The notes: generated by a model from the letters alone, not told the origin. DNA of 12,190 nucleotides from JAQVWU01 sp964628455 (GCA_964628455.1 CAZVPD010000118.1:1-12190), one strand, 5' to 3'; shown: positions 1 to 7,689, counted from the first letter of the stretch. Program-made: numbers and translations.

Positions 1-637
1 TCAGGTCGGAAATATCCTTGATGGCAGTCCGGAACAGATCAGAAAGCTTCTCGAATATATTCCTGTCCTCGCTGCCGCCTTCCATAGCTCCATTGAGTTT
101 ATCGGCGCCGGCTGTGGTTTCGCTGATCGTTTCTTCGACATAAGCGGTAAGGTCGGCGGCGACATAATTTGTTACGAACGTACTGCAGGGAACTACAAAC
201 ACCACAGTCAAAGCAAGGGCGCAAAGCCTTATTGCCAAGATTTTGAGCGCGTTGTTTCTGAAAGCGGCAGAGAATGCGCCCAAGACACATGCCGACGGGA
301 GAAGAATCGCAAAAGACAGCTTTATACCATACAATATAATGATTTTTTCCAAAAACAATACGACAAGTATGACCACGAAATAGATGTTCATATCCGCGAA
401 GGTATTGGCTAACGGAGACGCGAAATCGTCGGGCATCGCAGAAATTGCCAGCGATATGGATAGTGTAGCCGTGGAAAATATCGTCACTGTTTGGCTGCTT
501 TCCTCCACACTTTCCAATGATTCTTTTACGAAGTATGTGTCGGAGAACCACTTGGCGGCAAAGAAGAACGAAACAGCGGCAATGAGAAGCAAAGACAGGA
601 TTTTTATTGCTAATTTAACATGTTTATCTGATGGCAT
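1..637 (-). CDS. Membrane protein of unknown function (3' end beyond window)
   Basis: I do not recognise the family. Read on the minus strand from an ATG at 637, the frame stays open for 212 codons to the left edge, so the C-terminus is missing. The start is supported by AAGGAG at 646-651, eight bases upstream. The protein opens MPSDKHVKLAIKILSLLLIA, with a hydrophobic segment at about residues 9-28. Further hydrophobic stretches lie at about 83-104, 105-124 and 133-155, giving three to five membrane passes. The stretch 29-50 is polar and rich in S and E. From about residue 165 the chain becomes hydrophilic, so a soluble C-terminal domain may follow outside the window. An overlapping 150-codon frame at 99-551 is basic, Cys/Arg-rich and lacks a ribosome site, so I take it as a shadow. 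The gene begins directly after a decayed AP2-domain gene on the same strand. No clear promoter is visible and a link to the BREX genes is not evident. Confidence 0.7.
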   Translation of the reverse strand, partial: MPSDKHVKLAIKILSLLLIAAVSFFFAAKWFSDTYFVKESLESVEESSQTVTIFSTATLSISLAISAMPDDFASPLANTFADMNIYFVVILVVLFLEKIIILYGIKLSFAILLPSACVLGAFSAAFRNNALKILAIRLCALALTVVFVVPCSTFVTNYVAADLTAYVEETISETTAGADKLNGAMEGGSEDRNIFEKLSDLFRTAIKDISDL

Positions 638-654
638 AAAAACCGCTCCTTCAT

Positions 655-1485
655 ATCATGATGAGATCAGGTGTTTTTCCGCGAAACTTTATTTGTGCGG
701 TCCGTTTCCTCCTTGTTTCAAGGCAACAACGCTTTTGTGACCCGATGTGTTGTTTTTGTTCAGTTTTTCCGACATGAAACTTCCGTTCTTTATTTCGTCT
801 TTATTCTTTTTCGGTTATGCGTGATTTATTTGAACATCGTTTCTTTGACGCAACCGCATGAGGTTCAATGGTGCCATTTAACACCGGATGCCGTCCGTTC
901 GATTTCTTTACCGCAGTCGCAGTAAAAAAGCCGGAAACGGCCGAACATTCTTTTGATCTGCCTGTTGGTTTGACAGCTGTCAAATGGCCGAAACACATAA
1001 GCGACCTTATATTTTTCTTGTTCAAACAGGACAGACCGGCTTACAACTCCTTTCAAACATTTGTTTCCGGGAAGGATGCTGACGAGATTTTTCTGTCAGA
1101 TGAGGATAAAATCAATCCCTTCCCGAGAATCGCGATCGGGATATAACGAGAACGGATCCCGAATTCAACGCTTTATCGCATATGCAGCGCAATTTTTCCG
1201 CAAACACGGATGCAGCAACGTTTCCCATGCGTCTTTTGAGATACTGCCTTCAACCGCTGAAACGACGACCTGTAATGTCAAGCGTCAGTTTTCCGACATA
1301 CATCCGCATGATTCTTTTAAGCCTTTGTTATCCTTTTGTTTTTCGTTTTTTCATTCCCCAATCTCGCATTTACTTAACCATTTACCGCCGGGAAAACATT
1401 TGATTGCAGTAAGGTGACCAAAACGGCGATCTTCAAGATCATACATGATCGTCTCCCCGATGTCTTGTTTTCTGTCTGCTAACAT
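655..1485 (-). pseudogene. Decayed protein with CxCG...SCGC zinc modules and AP2 domain
   Basis: No long frame exists, but pieces of one protein family can be read across all three minus-strand frames. The start is ATG at 1485 (MLADRKQDIGET). Module one reads DRRFGHLTAIK and GGKWLSKCEIGE, then a stop, then LKESCGCM (SCGC at 1300-1311). A possible second module begins LDITGRRF (about 1280) and continues one frame over as RLKAVSQKTHGKR. The last module reads FGHLTAVKPTGRSK (about 1000-960), shifts frame to FYCDCGKEIERTASGVK (CDCG at 910-921), meets a stop, then reads TSCGC (850-861). After it come KLNKNNTSGHKSVV (about 725-770) and, one frame over, AQIKFRGKT (about 672-698), which resemble the start and core of an AP2 DNA-binding domain. 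From family knowledge, repeated G-x-RFGRLT...CxCG...SCGC modules followed by AP2 occur in phage and mobile proteins, often with HNH endonucleases. No HNH part is visible. Multiple stops and frameshifts make it non-functional. Confidence 0.72.
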
Positions 1486-1530
1486 AATATAACAAACATA
1501 AACAAATTGCAACATTATTTTTCAAGTCCA

Positions 1531-1559
1531 TTGACATTTTTGGCAGATAATATTATAAT
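1531..1559 (+). promoter_or_regulatory. Perfect consensus sigma-70/sigma-A promoter
   Basis: TTGACA at 1531-1536 and TATAAT at 1554-1559 are separated by exactly 17 bases, matching the consensus at all twelve positions and in spacing. It points rightwards into an AT-rich stretch with no recognisable long gene. It may once have served the transposase relic downstream, or it may drive a short RNA. The surrounding DNA is AT-rich, which raises the chance of a partial match, but a twelve-of-twelve match with ideal spacing is unlikely to be accidental. Confidence 0.6.
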
Positions 1560-2073
1560 CTGAAATATTAATGGTTTATTAAATATGCAAGGTCTGATAT
1601 AAGATGAAAATGATAAGCAGCGGTGTTTTTTTTGTGGGATTATGTTGATAACATGAGGAATGCTGCAGTAATACACGCCTATATTAACCTTCAATAAGCT
1701 ATAAAGGTGTGAAAATTCCAGAGCGTATTAACCTGAAAACGGAGACTGTATGATCATCAATGAAAATACAGATAAGGACAGAGCGATTTACCGTGCGTTG
1801 CCGGATCATTCAAAGCTCTGTATATAACTATCGGTAATAATAAGGTTCTTGAGCGCAATACTATGTTGGCAGTTAGGTTAAGGGAGTAATAAGATTTCAT
1901 TAATCTCCGCCGATTTGGCTTGTTGATATAATCTTAATTAAGTTTAAATAAAACGATGAAATATTATTATAAAAATGACCAGGTAATTTAATGCATCAGA
2001 AGACATACAACTCCAACAGAAACATGAATACATGTCAGCGCATGTAAACAGCCAAATTATGGATATGTAAAAA
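1560..2073. other. AT-rich intergenic stretch without a convincing gene
   Basis: About 510 bases with stops in all frames. Items seen: a 25-codon frame at 1750-1827 starting MIINENTDKDRAIYR, with GGAG five bases upstream, which is too short and unknown to call a gene; a direct repeat TATTAACCT at 1682-1690 and 1726-1734; and the 10-base palindrome CTTAATTAAG at 1933-1942. I could not find terminal inverted repeats that would bound the insertion-sequence relic to its right, and no tRNA or structured RNA is apparent. Confidence 0.5.
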
Positions 2074-2620
2074 AGAAAAACGTTTGAAAACAGAATACGG
2101 TATCAGGATATGGGGCTTTTTGAATTATTCAAACAAAAACAGGTCCGCATCACACCAGAAAAACAGGTAACCGTAGAATACATAAGAGCAAAACAGCTAT
2201 CAGGACCTATACTACGGGTTGCCGGAAATAACGCTTCAACATTTGTTCAGGGCACTTGACAAACCGGCGGAGAACAAGGAAAAGACAGAGCAGGAGTTAT
2301 TCGAGAGCAATCATCTGAAACCAGGGCAGAAAGTCGATGTGGCATTCTATGATGTCACCACATTCGCTTTTCAGAGCGTAAAAACAGAAGAAATGAAAGA
2401 CTTCGGGTTCAGCAAAGACTGTAAGTTCATTAAAGTACAGGTCATGATGGGTCTTCTTCTGGACACCGACGGCATACCGTGAGGATATGAATTGTTTCCC
2501 GGAAATACATTTGAAGGCAAAACGTGGTTAATTCTCCGGAGAATCTGAAGAGAAAGTTCAATATAAGGATGTCTGTAGTGACAACTTTGCCTTTTTCGGC
2601 TGAAAATATCATTGTTTTTA
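2074..2620 (+). mobile_element. Decayed, internally deleted IS1634-like transposase
   Basis: The relic reads in three pieces. Piece one (frame of 2110) gives RITPEKQVTVEYIRAKQLSG, ending in SGPIL at about 2200-2210, which matches the N-terminal part of IS1634-type transposases. Piece two (frame of 2219, from about 2186) gives GLPEITLQHLFRALDK, then DVAFYDVTTFAFQSVK and DFGFSKDCKFIKVQVMMG. This is the strand around the first catalytic Asp of the DDE domain (YDVTT). It is interrupted by TGA at 2480-2482 and then continues GYELFPGNTFEGKTW. Piece three, shifted by one base from 2539, gives ENLKRKFNIRMSVV. Between SGPIL and GLPEI most of the expected N-terminal domain is missing, so an internal deletion is inferred. 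The rest of the DDE domain and both element ends are absent or unrecognisable. The IS1634 (IS4-superfamily) assignment rests on remembered family motifs. Confidence 0.78.
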
Positions 2621-2653
2621 AATGCTTCTTTTATTTTAACTGTCAATCTCGGG

Positions 2654-2689
2654 AAAAACCGGTCCGGCCGATAAATACCGACCGGACCG
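2654..2689 (-). terminator. Probable intrinsic terminator after the LRR gene
   Basis: On the minus strand, CGGTCCGG (2689-2682) and CCGGACCG (2667-2660) form a perfect 8-bp GC-rich stem around a 14-base loop. G and TTTTT (2658-2654) follow directly. It lies about 100 bases beyond the stop codon of the LRR gene, on the expected strand. The T-run is short and the loop is long, so efficiency is uncertain. On the plus strand the hairpin is followed by AATAAAAACG, so it would not terminate in that direction. Confidence 0.55.
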
Positions 2690-2791
2690 AATAAAAACGC
2701 AGATGCGATAATACATTCATACCCGATAAACAAACCGTAAAACAAGAGGATATGCAGACGGTCATTGCCACGGCAAATACAGGTCTTTATT

Positions 2792-4366
2792 CTATAAGTA
2801 AAAATGTAAAAATTTATTGTTTTTATCACAAATACTCCAGAACGCCAGGGCCTTTATCGAACTCCATCTTCCGGGTTCGTTTACCACGAACCGATAGAGT
2901 AACCTGTATTCGTATTTGGCAAAAGCCTGTAACAAAAAACCGATTTTAATCATCGTTGTAAGTTCATGAGTCATAACTGCCCCGGTAAACGGCCAATAGA
3001 TTCCTTGTCCTGTCTGAAAATTTACCAGTAAAGCATTTGCCAGATCAATCTCCGAATCTGTAAATAACGACATTGCCGCTTTATTTTGATAAATTTCAGC
3101 AGCGTCTTCTTCATTCACTAAAATAAAATTAATACCATTGTATGATTCATAGTCATCTTCATATAAAAGCCAGTTGAAAGTCTCATAGTTCTCGCTGCAA
3201 ACCGATAAAATTTTTATCAATCCGGCTATGGAAATTCTTGACCTTAATTCGGCTTTTTCAAGCGCAGATAATCCCTCTTCGTAATCACCCGTATATTTAT
3301 TCCCTTTAAAAGCATGATGCGGTATATTGTTTTCCTCTGCCCATTTTTCCGCATAGGATCCCGGCGGAGATACAACAAGCATAAGGCCTTTAAATTTTTC
3401 TCTGACTTCCTTTTCTATGCTGATCACAGTTGCCGGAATAAAAAGCACCCGAGTCCAACCATCACCGTATTTAATTCCCGAAGCGATTATGCGTTCGGTG
3501 CCATCGGGGATTCTTCCGAAGATTTCTTGCTCGTTGTATTCGGTTAAAACACCTTCGGTTATTGTATTTTTCGCATTTACGAACGCATCATCTTCGACAA
3601 AAATGACGGTTCGGGGTAAAATGCTCCTGTCCAGGTGAATGCATCCTTTAAATGCACGATATCCAATCCTCACAACACTATCCGGAATTGAAATACTCTT
3701 GAGGTTTTTACAGTTGCTAAACGTATTATTCTTTATTTCCGTTATTCCGTCCGGTATGACAATATTTTCAAACCCACAAAAACTAAAAGCGTCGTTCCCG
3801 ATACTTGTGACGCTGTCCGGTATTGTTATGCTTTCAAGATAGGAACCAGCGAAAGCAGAATTTCCGATACGCCTTACGCTGTCGGGTATTGACACATTCC
3901 TGATATTATAATCCATCGAAAAAAACGCATAGTCGGCTATGACTTCAACTCCTTTGGGAATGCTGACATTTTCATTCTTTGCGTTTTTCCCTTTTTTCGG
4001 TATGAAGCCGTATACCGTTTTATTGATAATGATCAAACCGTCTTCGTTTGCCAGACCGCTGCATTTGGCGAAAGCTTCACACAAATGCCGGTGCACACCG
4101 GATGATGATGATATCGCATTAAAAGAATCGGGAATCGAAAGAGTCTGAAGATTTCTGCAGTTATAGAACGCTTTCTCTCCTATTCCAGTCAAGCTTTCGG
4201 GTAATTTTACGGAAATGATATCTTTGCGGTCCTTAAAACAAGACGGACCGATCTCCTTGATTCCTTCGGGAACAATAACATCAACATCCGAACCTTTGTA
4301 TTTTGATAATATATCCTTTTTTTTGATCTTAAAACTGGAATCCGTCACAGGATCGTTTTTTTTCAT
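2792..4366 (-). CDS. BspA-type leucine-rich-repeat (LRR_5) protein, cytoplasmic
   Basis: A 524-residue protein. The ATG at 4366 has AAGGAG at 4377-4382, ten bases upstream. There is no signal peptide (start MKKNDPVTDSSFKIKKKD), membrane segment or wall-anchor motif, unlike secreted BspA surface proteins, so it is probably intracellular. Residues about 29-315 hold roughly nine LRR_5 repeats of the form hxIPxSVxxIGxxAFxxC (VKLPESLTGIGEKAFYNC, ITIPDSVTSIGNDAFSFC, ISIPDSVVRIGYRAFKGC), two of them degenerate. They are broken at about 84-125 by an insert containing GLIIINKTVYG. The segment SYAEKWAEENNIPH (337-350) is the usual closing element after such repeats. Residues 360-524 form an alpha-helical tail I do not recognise. 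The repeats imply protein binding; the partner is unknown. The gene lies 176 bases after the zinc-ribbon gene, with its own possible control site, and its GC content is clearly lower than that of the BREX genes, so its membership of the defence operon is uncertain. Confidence 0.85.
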   Translation of the reverse strand: MKKNDPVTDSSFKIKKKDILSKYKGSDVDVIVPEGIKEIGPSCFKDRKDIISVKLPESLTGIGEKAFYNCRNLQTLSIPDSFNAISSSSGVHRHLCEAFAKCSGLANEDGLIIINKTVYGFIPKKGKNAKNENVSIPKGVEVIADYAFFSMDYNIRNVSIPDSVRRIGNSAFAGSYLESITIPDSVTSIGNDAFSFCGFENIVIPDGITEIKNNTFSNCKNLKSISIPDSVVRIGYRAFKGCIHLDRSILPRTVIFVEDDAFVNAKNTITEGVLTEYNEQEIFGRIPDGTERIIASGIKYGDGWTRVLFIPATVISIEKEVREKFKGLMLVVSPPGSYAEKWAEENNIPHHAFKGNKYTGDYEEGLSALEKAELRSRISIAGLIKILSVCSENYETFNWLLYEDDYESYNGINFILVNEEDAAEIYQNKAAMSLFTDSEIDLANALLVNFQTGQGIYWPFTGAVMTHELTTMIKIGFLLQAFAKYEYRLLYRFVVNEPGRWSSIKALAFWSICDKNNKFLHFYL

Positions 4367-4447
4367 ATTTAATGCTCTCCTTGTTCATAAAAATCAAACG
4401 TTTGTTGGTGAAGGCAACAGATAATTTTTTGTATTAAATTTAAGCAG

Positions 4448-4461
4448 ACAGTTTAAGCTGT
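4448..4461. promoter_or_regulatory. Imperfect palindrome upstream of the LRR gene
   Basis: ACAGTTTAAGCTGT reads as ACAGCTTAAACTGT on the other strand, so 12 of 14 positions are symmetric. It sits in the AT-rich gap between the zinc-ribbon and LRR genes, about 80 bases before the LRR start codon, where an operator could lie. No convincing -35/-10 pair accompanies it, so the call is tentative. Confidence 0.2.
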
Positions 4462-4505
4462 TATGAAGTATTTAATTTGCGTTCCCATTATTCATCTTTC
4501 AGACA

Positions 4506-4520
4506 AACCGAACGTCGGTT
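4506..4520 (-). terminator. Weak hairpin after the zinc-ribbon gene
   Basis: On the minus strand AACCGA-CGT-TCGGTT gives a 6-bp stem with a 3-base loop, 22 bases beyond the zinc-ribbon stop codon. The following bases (TGTCTG) are only slightly T-rich. It may attenuate transcription between the BREX operon and the LRR gene, but it is a poor intrinsic terminator. Confidence 0.25.
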
Positions 4521-4542
4521 CTATGCCTTTTATGATAAAAAA

Positions 4543-5586
4543 TCATATCCTTCCTCTGATCTTCCCGGCCTGCAGCAGCAGCTCCGCTTCGGTTTTTTCA
4601 TGGAGAAGCTTCATCTTTTCGTAAACCGGACCGATATCACGGGCCGGAATACCGCCGGTCCGGAGTTTTATTTCGTTTGCGCAGTCGAGCAGCCTGTCCA
4701 CGCTGCCGATAAAACCGTCCCCTTTAAACGTTACCCTCGCGTCGATAAATGCCGCAAGCCACTTGAGCCCGTACCAGAAGGCGTTGACATGCGGCAGAAA
4801 ATCCTCGTCGAAAGACCCTTCGTAACGCAGGGCGTTTGCTTTTTCCATAGAAGCGGCAACTTCTCCGAAATCGGGAAGGGGATCGCTTTCCTCCGGCTTT
4901 CCCTCCTCCCCGCCGTAAAGATCTTTTTTATAATCCTTGCTCCGCCTGATCTGTCCGTAGCCGGAGTCGGAGGGAAAGGCGGCAAACATGTTGTTCTCGC
5001 TGACGCACCGCACATATTTTTCATGGGCGGTCAGAACCGCGCCGTACAGGCTCATCAGCTGTACGGCCGGGTACACGATCCTGATTTCGTCCGAATCGAC
5101 GGACAGCCCGCCGCAGTGAAATTCGCAGCCGGTGATTTCGGCAGCCTCCGCAAGCGTGCCGCGCATTTCCTCGACAGCCGCGGCGGCTGCCGATCTGAAC
5201 GCCCCGCTGTCGGCCGCGGGTTCGTCGGCGATCAGCTTTCTGATGTCGTCCAGCAGCGCCCCGACTCTTGCCAGCAGAATTTTGCGGCCGGCGCACTGCA
5301 TGACTGCCGCGAACCTGTTTGCGTAATCCGTCTTTTTGACTTCGGGAAGAACCGCGATCAGCTTCGCCCGGGCAATGCCCGCGCCTGTTCCGGCGATTTT
5401 GCCGATCAGGGATTCGATTTCCTCTTTCATTTTGCCTCCCTCATCCGAAGCCGCAGGAGCATCGGGCAGGGGAGGCTGACTTTTTCTGACCGCGTTTTCG
5501 GCCAGAACCTCCCCGCAGTAAGGGCAGAAGAGGATCGTGTCGGGAAATTTAAAGCGCTTCAGGCAGCTTTTGCACCGGTAAAGCAT
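4543..5586 (-). CDS. Zinc-ribbon protein co-transcribed with brxL, function unknown
   Basis: A 347-residue protein whose ATG lies 14 bases after the brxL stop. The ribosome site AGGGGG fills that gap, so the two genes are almost certainly co-transcribed. The N-terminus is a zinc ribbon, with C5-K-S-C8 and C21-P-Y-C24-G (CxxC-x12-CxxC) within residues 3-26. Residues 27-50 are a Pro/Ser/Ala-rich linker. The rest (about 50-347) is mostly predicted helix: an Ala-rich helical part at 50-150, then an acidic stretch around GGEEGKPEESDPLPDFGE, then a C-terminal helical part ending KMKLLHEKTEAELLLQAGK. No enzyme motif, signal peptide or membrane segment is visible. GC content is high, like pglZ and brxL. 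I do not recognise the family and it is not one of the usual BREX genes. A DNA-, RNA- or protein-binding accessory factor is possible but unproven. A 390-codon frame on the opposite strand (4477-5649) is a shadow of this high-GC gene. Confidence 0.85.
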   Translation of the reverse strand: MLYRCKSCLKRFKFPDTILFCPYCGEVLAENAVRKSQPPLPDAPAASDEGGKMKEEIESLIGKIAGTGAGIARAKLIAVLPEVKKTDYANRFAAVMQCAGRKILLARVGALLDDIRKLIADEPAADSGAFRSAAAAAVEEMRGTLAEAAEITGCEFHCGGLSVDSDEIRIVYPAVQLMSLYGAVLTAHEKYVRCVSENNMFAAFPSDSGYGQIRRSKDYKKDLYGGEEGKPEESDPLPDFGEVAASMEKANALRYEGSFDEDFLPHVNAFWYGLKWLAAFIDARVTFKGDGFIGSVDRLLDCANEIKLRTGGIPARDIGPVYEKMKLLHEKTEAELLLQAGKIRGRI

Positions 5587-5600
5587 CGGAAATTCCCCCT

Positions 5601-7676
5601 TTACTCTGTTTCCAGCGCTTTTGTGGCCGCTTCGGCCGGATTGTCGTAAAATACGGGCCGGATCCTGGCGAGAAGGTCCTTCGGTATTTTCTGCATGTCT
5701 TTGATGCTTGCCGACGGGAGCAGGATCGTGCGCGCGCCCGCGTTGACCGATACGCGGATCATGTCGGTCAGCTTCGCGATCTCATTGAGCGTGCCGCTCA
5801 GCTTGAGTTCCCCCGCGATGACCATGGACTCCGCGACGGGCGTGTCCGAGATCGCGGAGCACAGACCGATAAATTCCGCGAGCGAGACCTGGTCGCTCTG
5901 TCCCTTGTTCTGGGTATCCGAATAATAGAGCAGATAATCGTAGTCGAAAACCCGGGATCCCGGGATGATCCGCTTCGCGTTTTCCTGAAAATACGCCCAT
6001 CCCGCCTCGATGCACTCCCTGACGGACTTATGGCTGCCGACGCCCTGCGTTTCGATTTTGCCCGTTCCGCGGATCACTTTGTTTTCAAGCCTGTACACGC
6101 ACATGTCGCCGCTGTAGATATTCTGCCCGACGGCGAACACATGGCCGGGCTGAAGCTTCACGCCGGGGATCAGCGTGTCGGAAGCCTGTTCCGGAACGCC
6201 GACGACCGTTCTGTTTTCCGGGTTTTCCGCTTCGGAATAGCCTAGGTTCACGTCGATGAATTCGATCCCCGCCATGATCTTCAGCTGCTCCTTCACGCGC
6301 CTGCGGCCTTCGACCGCATAGTCGAGCAGCCTGCGCGCGTCCTCCCGGGTGATCTGCCTGTCCGGAAAGAGCAGCTTGGCCAGACCCGAAAAAGTCTTTC
6401 GGACCGCAATTTCGTCCCTCTTGTTGAAATCCCTGTTGAGCGTGTAATACTCGTTGAAAAGATGGGTAAAATCCTGTTTGCGTATCTCTTTGCAGAATTC
6501 CGCCAGGCAGTCCGAAATCAGCCCGTATTTTTCGGTCAGCAGCGAGGACCTCATTTTGGGGATCTCCCAACCCGGCAGATAATAGTGTATCCGGTCGAAA
6601 AACGCGCTGTCGTTGTTGAACTCGCCGGGAAACGGATTGAACAGATGCGTGGTTTTCAGCAGGCTTTCAACCGATTCGTTGATATTGCCGATGTATACCA
6701 CGCTGGCGTCCGCGCTGATCATGTCCCTGCCCCGGGCAAAGGACCCCGAGGCCATATAGTCCTTCAGGATCTGTATGGCGTCCATGTCCCGGAAGTGCAT
6801 GCCGGCCACCTCGTCAAACGCAACGCAGTCCCAGTGCCCGACCAGTCCGACCCTGCGGGCGCTCATATTATAAAAGAGATTCGCCGACGAGGTCTGCCCG
6901 CCGCTCATCAGGATCGAATAGGGGGACAGCTCCTTGAAGACGTGCGACTTGCCCGTATTGCGCGGTCCGAGTTCGCAGAAATTGTAGTTGCGCTCCGCCA
7001 GGGGGACAAGGCGCTCGATAAAGTGCATTTTTTCTTTTTCCGAAAGCACGTCCGGCTCATAGCCGGCGGAGCGCAGCAGCATTTCGCGCCACTCGTCCGC
7101 CGTAAAGTTTTTGCGGCACGCGATGAATTCCGCGAGGTCGAGGTTCGGCATCTGAATGGGCTTGAGGCTGAGGATCTTGAAGGGCGAATCCTCGGGTCCG
7201 CGCTTCTGCCTCGACTTCTTTTCGACCTGGTCGAGATCGTCCGCGACATACGTGTAGGCAATGCGCGTGATGCACCAGATCCCACCCGTCAGTATCTTCG
7301 TGTATTCCACGGCGTATTCGGCCGGCATGACAAAAGGCTCGATGTTTAGGTTGGTAAATTCAGCGACGTACATGTCCCTGTATTCGTCAAGCCTTGCGGA
7401 TACCTTGTCGATGATCGTGTATTCGCCGTTCTCCCTGATCCTGGATTTTATCTTTTCGCTTTCGTCCGGGCGTACGTAATTATCCGTGAGGATCCTGCGG
7501 ATCTTGTCGATCCCGGACGCGATAACCCCCTCGTCGTCCGTCGAGCAGTACATACCGAGCAGATATTCGAGGACGAAGGTCGGCACGTTCGCCCCCCGCT
7601 TCATCAGCGCGGTCAGATCCTTCCTGACTATTTTGCCCGGGAAATTTTCGATGATCTTTCTGTCCAGTGCGTCCAT
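5601..7676 (-). CDS. brxL: BREX protein BrxL (AAA+ ATPase with Lon-like C-terminal domain)
   Basis: A 691-residue protein, a normal length for BrxL. The N-terminal region (1-220) covers the DNA-binding and insert part typical of the family. The AAA+ core follows: Walker A GPRNTGKS (237-244), Walker B CVAFDE (284-289), a sensor-1-like YIGNIN (328-333), and the characteristic FDRIHYYLPGWE (360-371), whose Arg362 may be an arginine finger. The C-terminal part (about 585-691) resembles the Lon protease domain (VSLAEFIGLCSAI; MVIAGELKLSGTLNEIAKLT; GARTILLPSAS). Known BrxL proteins assemble into MCM-helicase-like rings on DNA and are needed for phage restriction but not for host methylation. I chose ATG 7676 because it has GGAGG eight bases upstream. 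The frame is open to 7811, but that extension overlaps the pglZ 3' end and is a basic, unrelated sequence. The gene starts 58 bases after the pglZ stop and ends 14 bases before the zinc-ribbon gene. Confidence 0.95.
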   Translation of the reverse strand: MDALDRKIIENFPGKIVRKDLTALMKRGANVPTFVLEYLLGMYCSTDDEGVIASGIDKIRRILTDNYVRPDESEKIKSRIRENGEYTIIDKVSARLDEYRDMYVAEFTNLNIEPFVMPAEYAVEYTKILTGGIWCITRIAYTYVADDLDQVEKKSRQKRGPEDSPFKILSLKPIQMPNLDLAEFIACRKNFTADEWREMLLRSAGYEPDVLSEKEKMHFIERLVPLAERNYNFCELGPRNTGKSHVFKELSPYSILMSGGQTSSANLFYNMSARRVGLVGHWDCVAFDEVAGMHFRDMDAIQILKDYMASGSFARGRDMISADASVVYIGNINESVESLLKTTHLFNPFPGEFNNDSAFFDRIHYYLPGWEIPKMRSSLLTEKYGLISDCLAEFCKEIRKQDFTHLFNEYYTLNRDFNKRDEIAVRKTFSGLAKLLFPDRQITREDARRLLDYAVEGRRRVKEQLKIMAGIEFIDVNLGYSEAENPENRTVVGVPEQASDTLIPGVKLQPGHVFAVGQNIYSGDMCVYRLENKVIRGTGKIETQGVGSHKSVRECIEAGWAYFQENAKRIIPGSRVFDYDYLLYYSDTQNKGQSDQVSLAEFIGLCSAISDTPVAESMVIAGELKLSGTLNEIAKLTDMIRVSVNAGARTILLPSASIKDMQKIPKDLLARIRPVFYDNPAEAATKALETE

Positions 7677-7684
7677 GATCCCTG

Positions 7685-7689
7685 CCTCC
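7685..7689 (-). promoter_or_regulatory. Ribosome binding site fixing the brxL start
   Basis: GGAGG on the minus strand, eight bases before ATG 7676. No comparable site precedes the upstream in-frame start at 7811, which lies inside the pglZ coding sequence. This therefore sets BrxL at 691 rather than 736 residues. Confidence 0.8.

Noticed and set aside
969..984. Perfect 16-base palindrome TTTGACAGCTGTCAAA, operator-like
   Set aside because: It coincides with the codons for the conserved LTAVK motif of the decayed zinc-module gene (TTG ACA GCT GTC AAA), so the symmetry is most simply a coding coincidence.
1121..1141. Imperfect inverted repeat TCCCGA...TCGGGA with a central ATCGCGAT
   Set aside because: Short arms inside decayed coding sequence, with no T-run and no promoter nearby. 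Likely chance.
868..1417. Plus-strand frames of 92 and 118 codons
   Set aside because: They oppose the recognisable minus-strand relic and resemble no protein family.
3600..4260. Repeated short DNA words suggesting a tandem repeat or CRISPR
   Set aside because: The similarity comes from the repeated IPDSV...IG codons of the LRR domain. The units are not identical and lack unique spacers.
4477..5649. 390-codon open frame on the plus strand
   Set aside because: Antisense shadow of the zinc-ribbon gene, whose CxxC motifs, ribosome site and operon position are convincing.
6462..7349. 295-codon open frame on the plus strand
   Set aside because: Antisense to the brxL AAA+ core, with no motif of its own.
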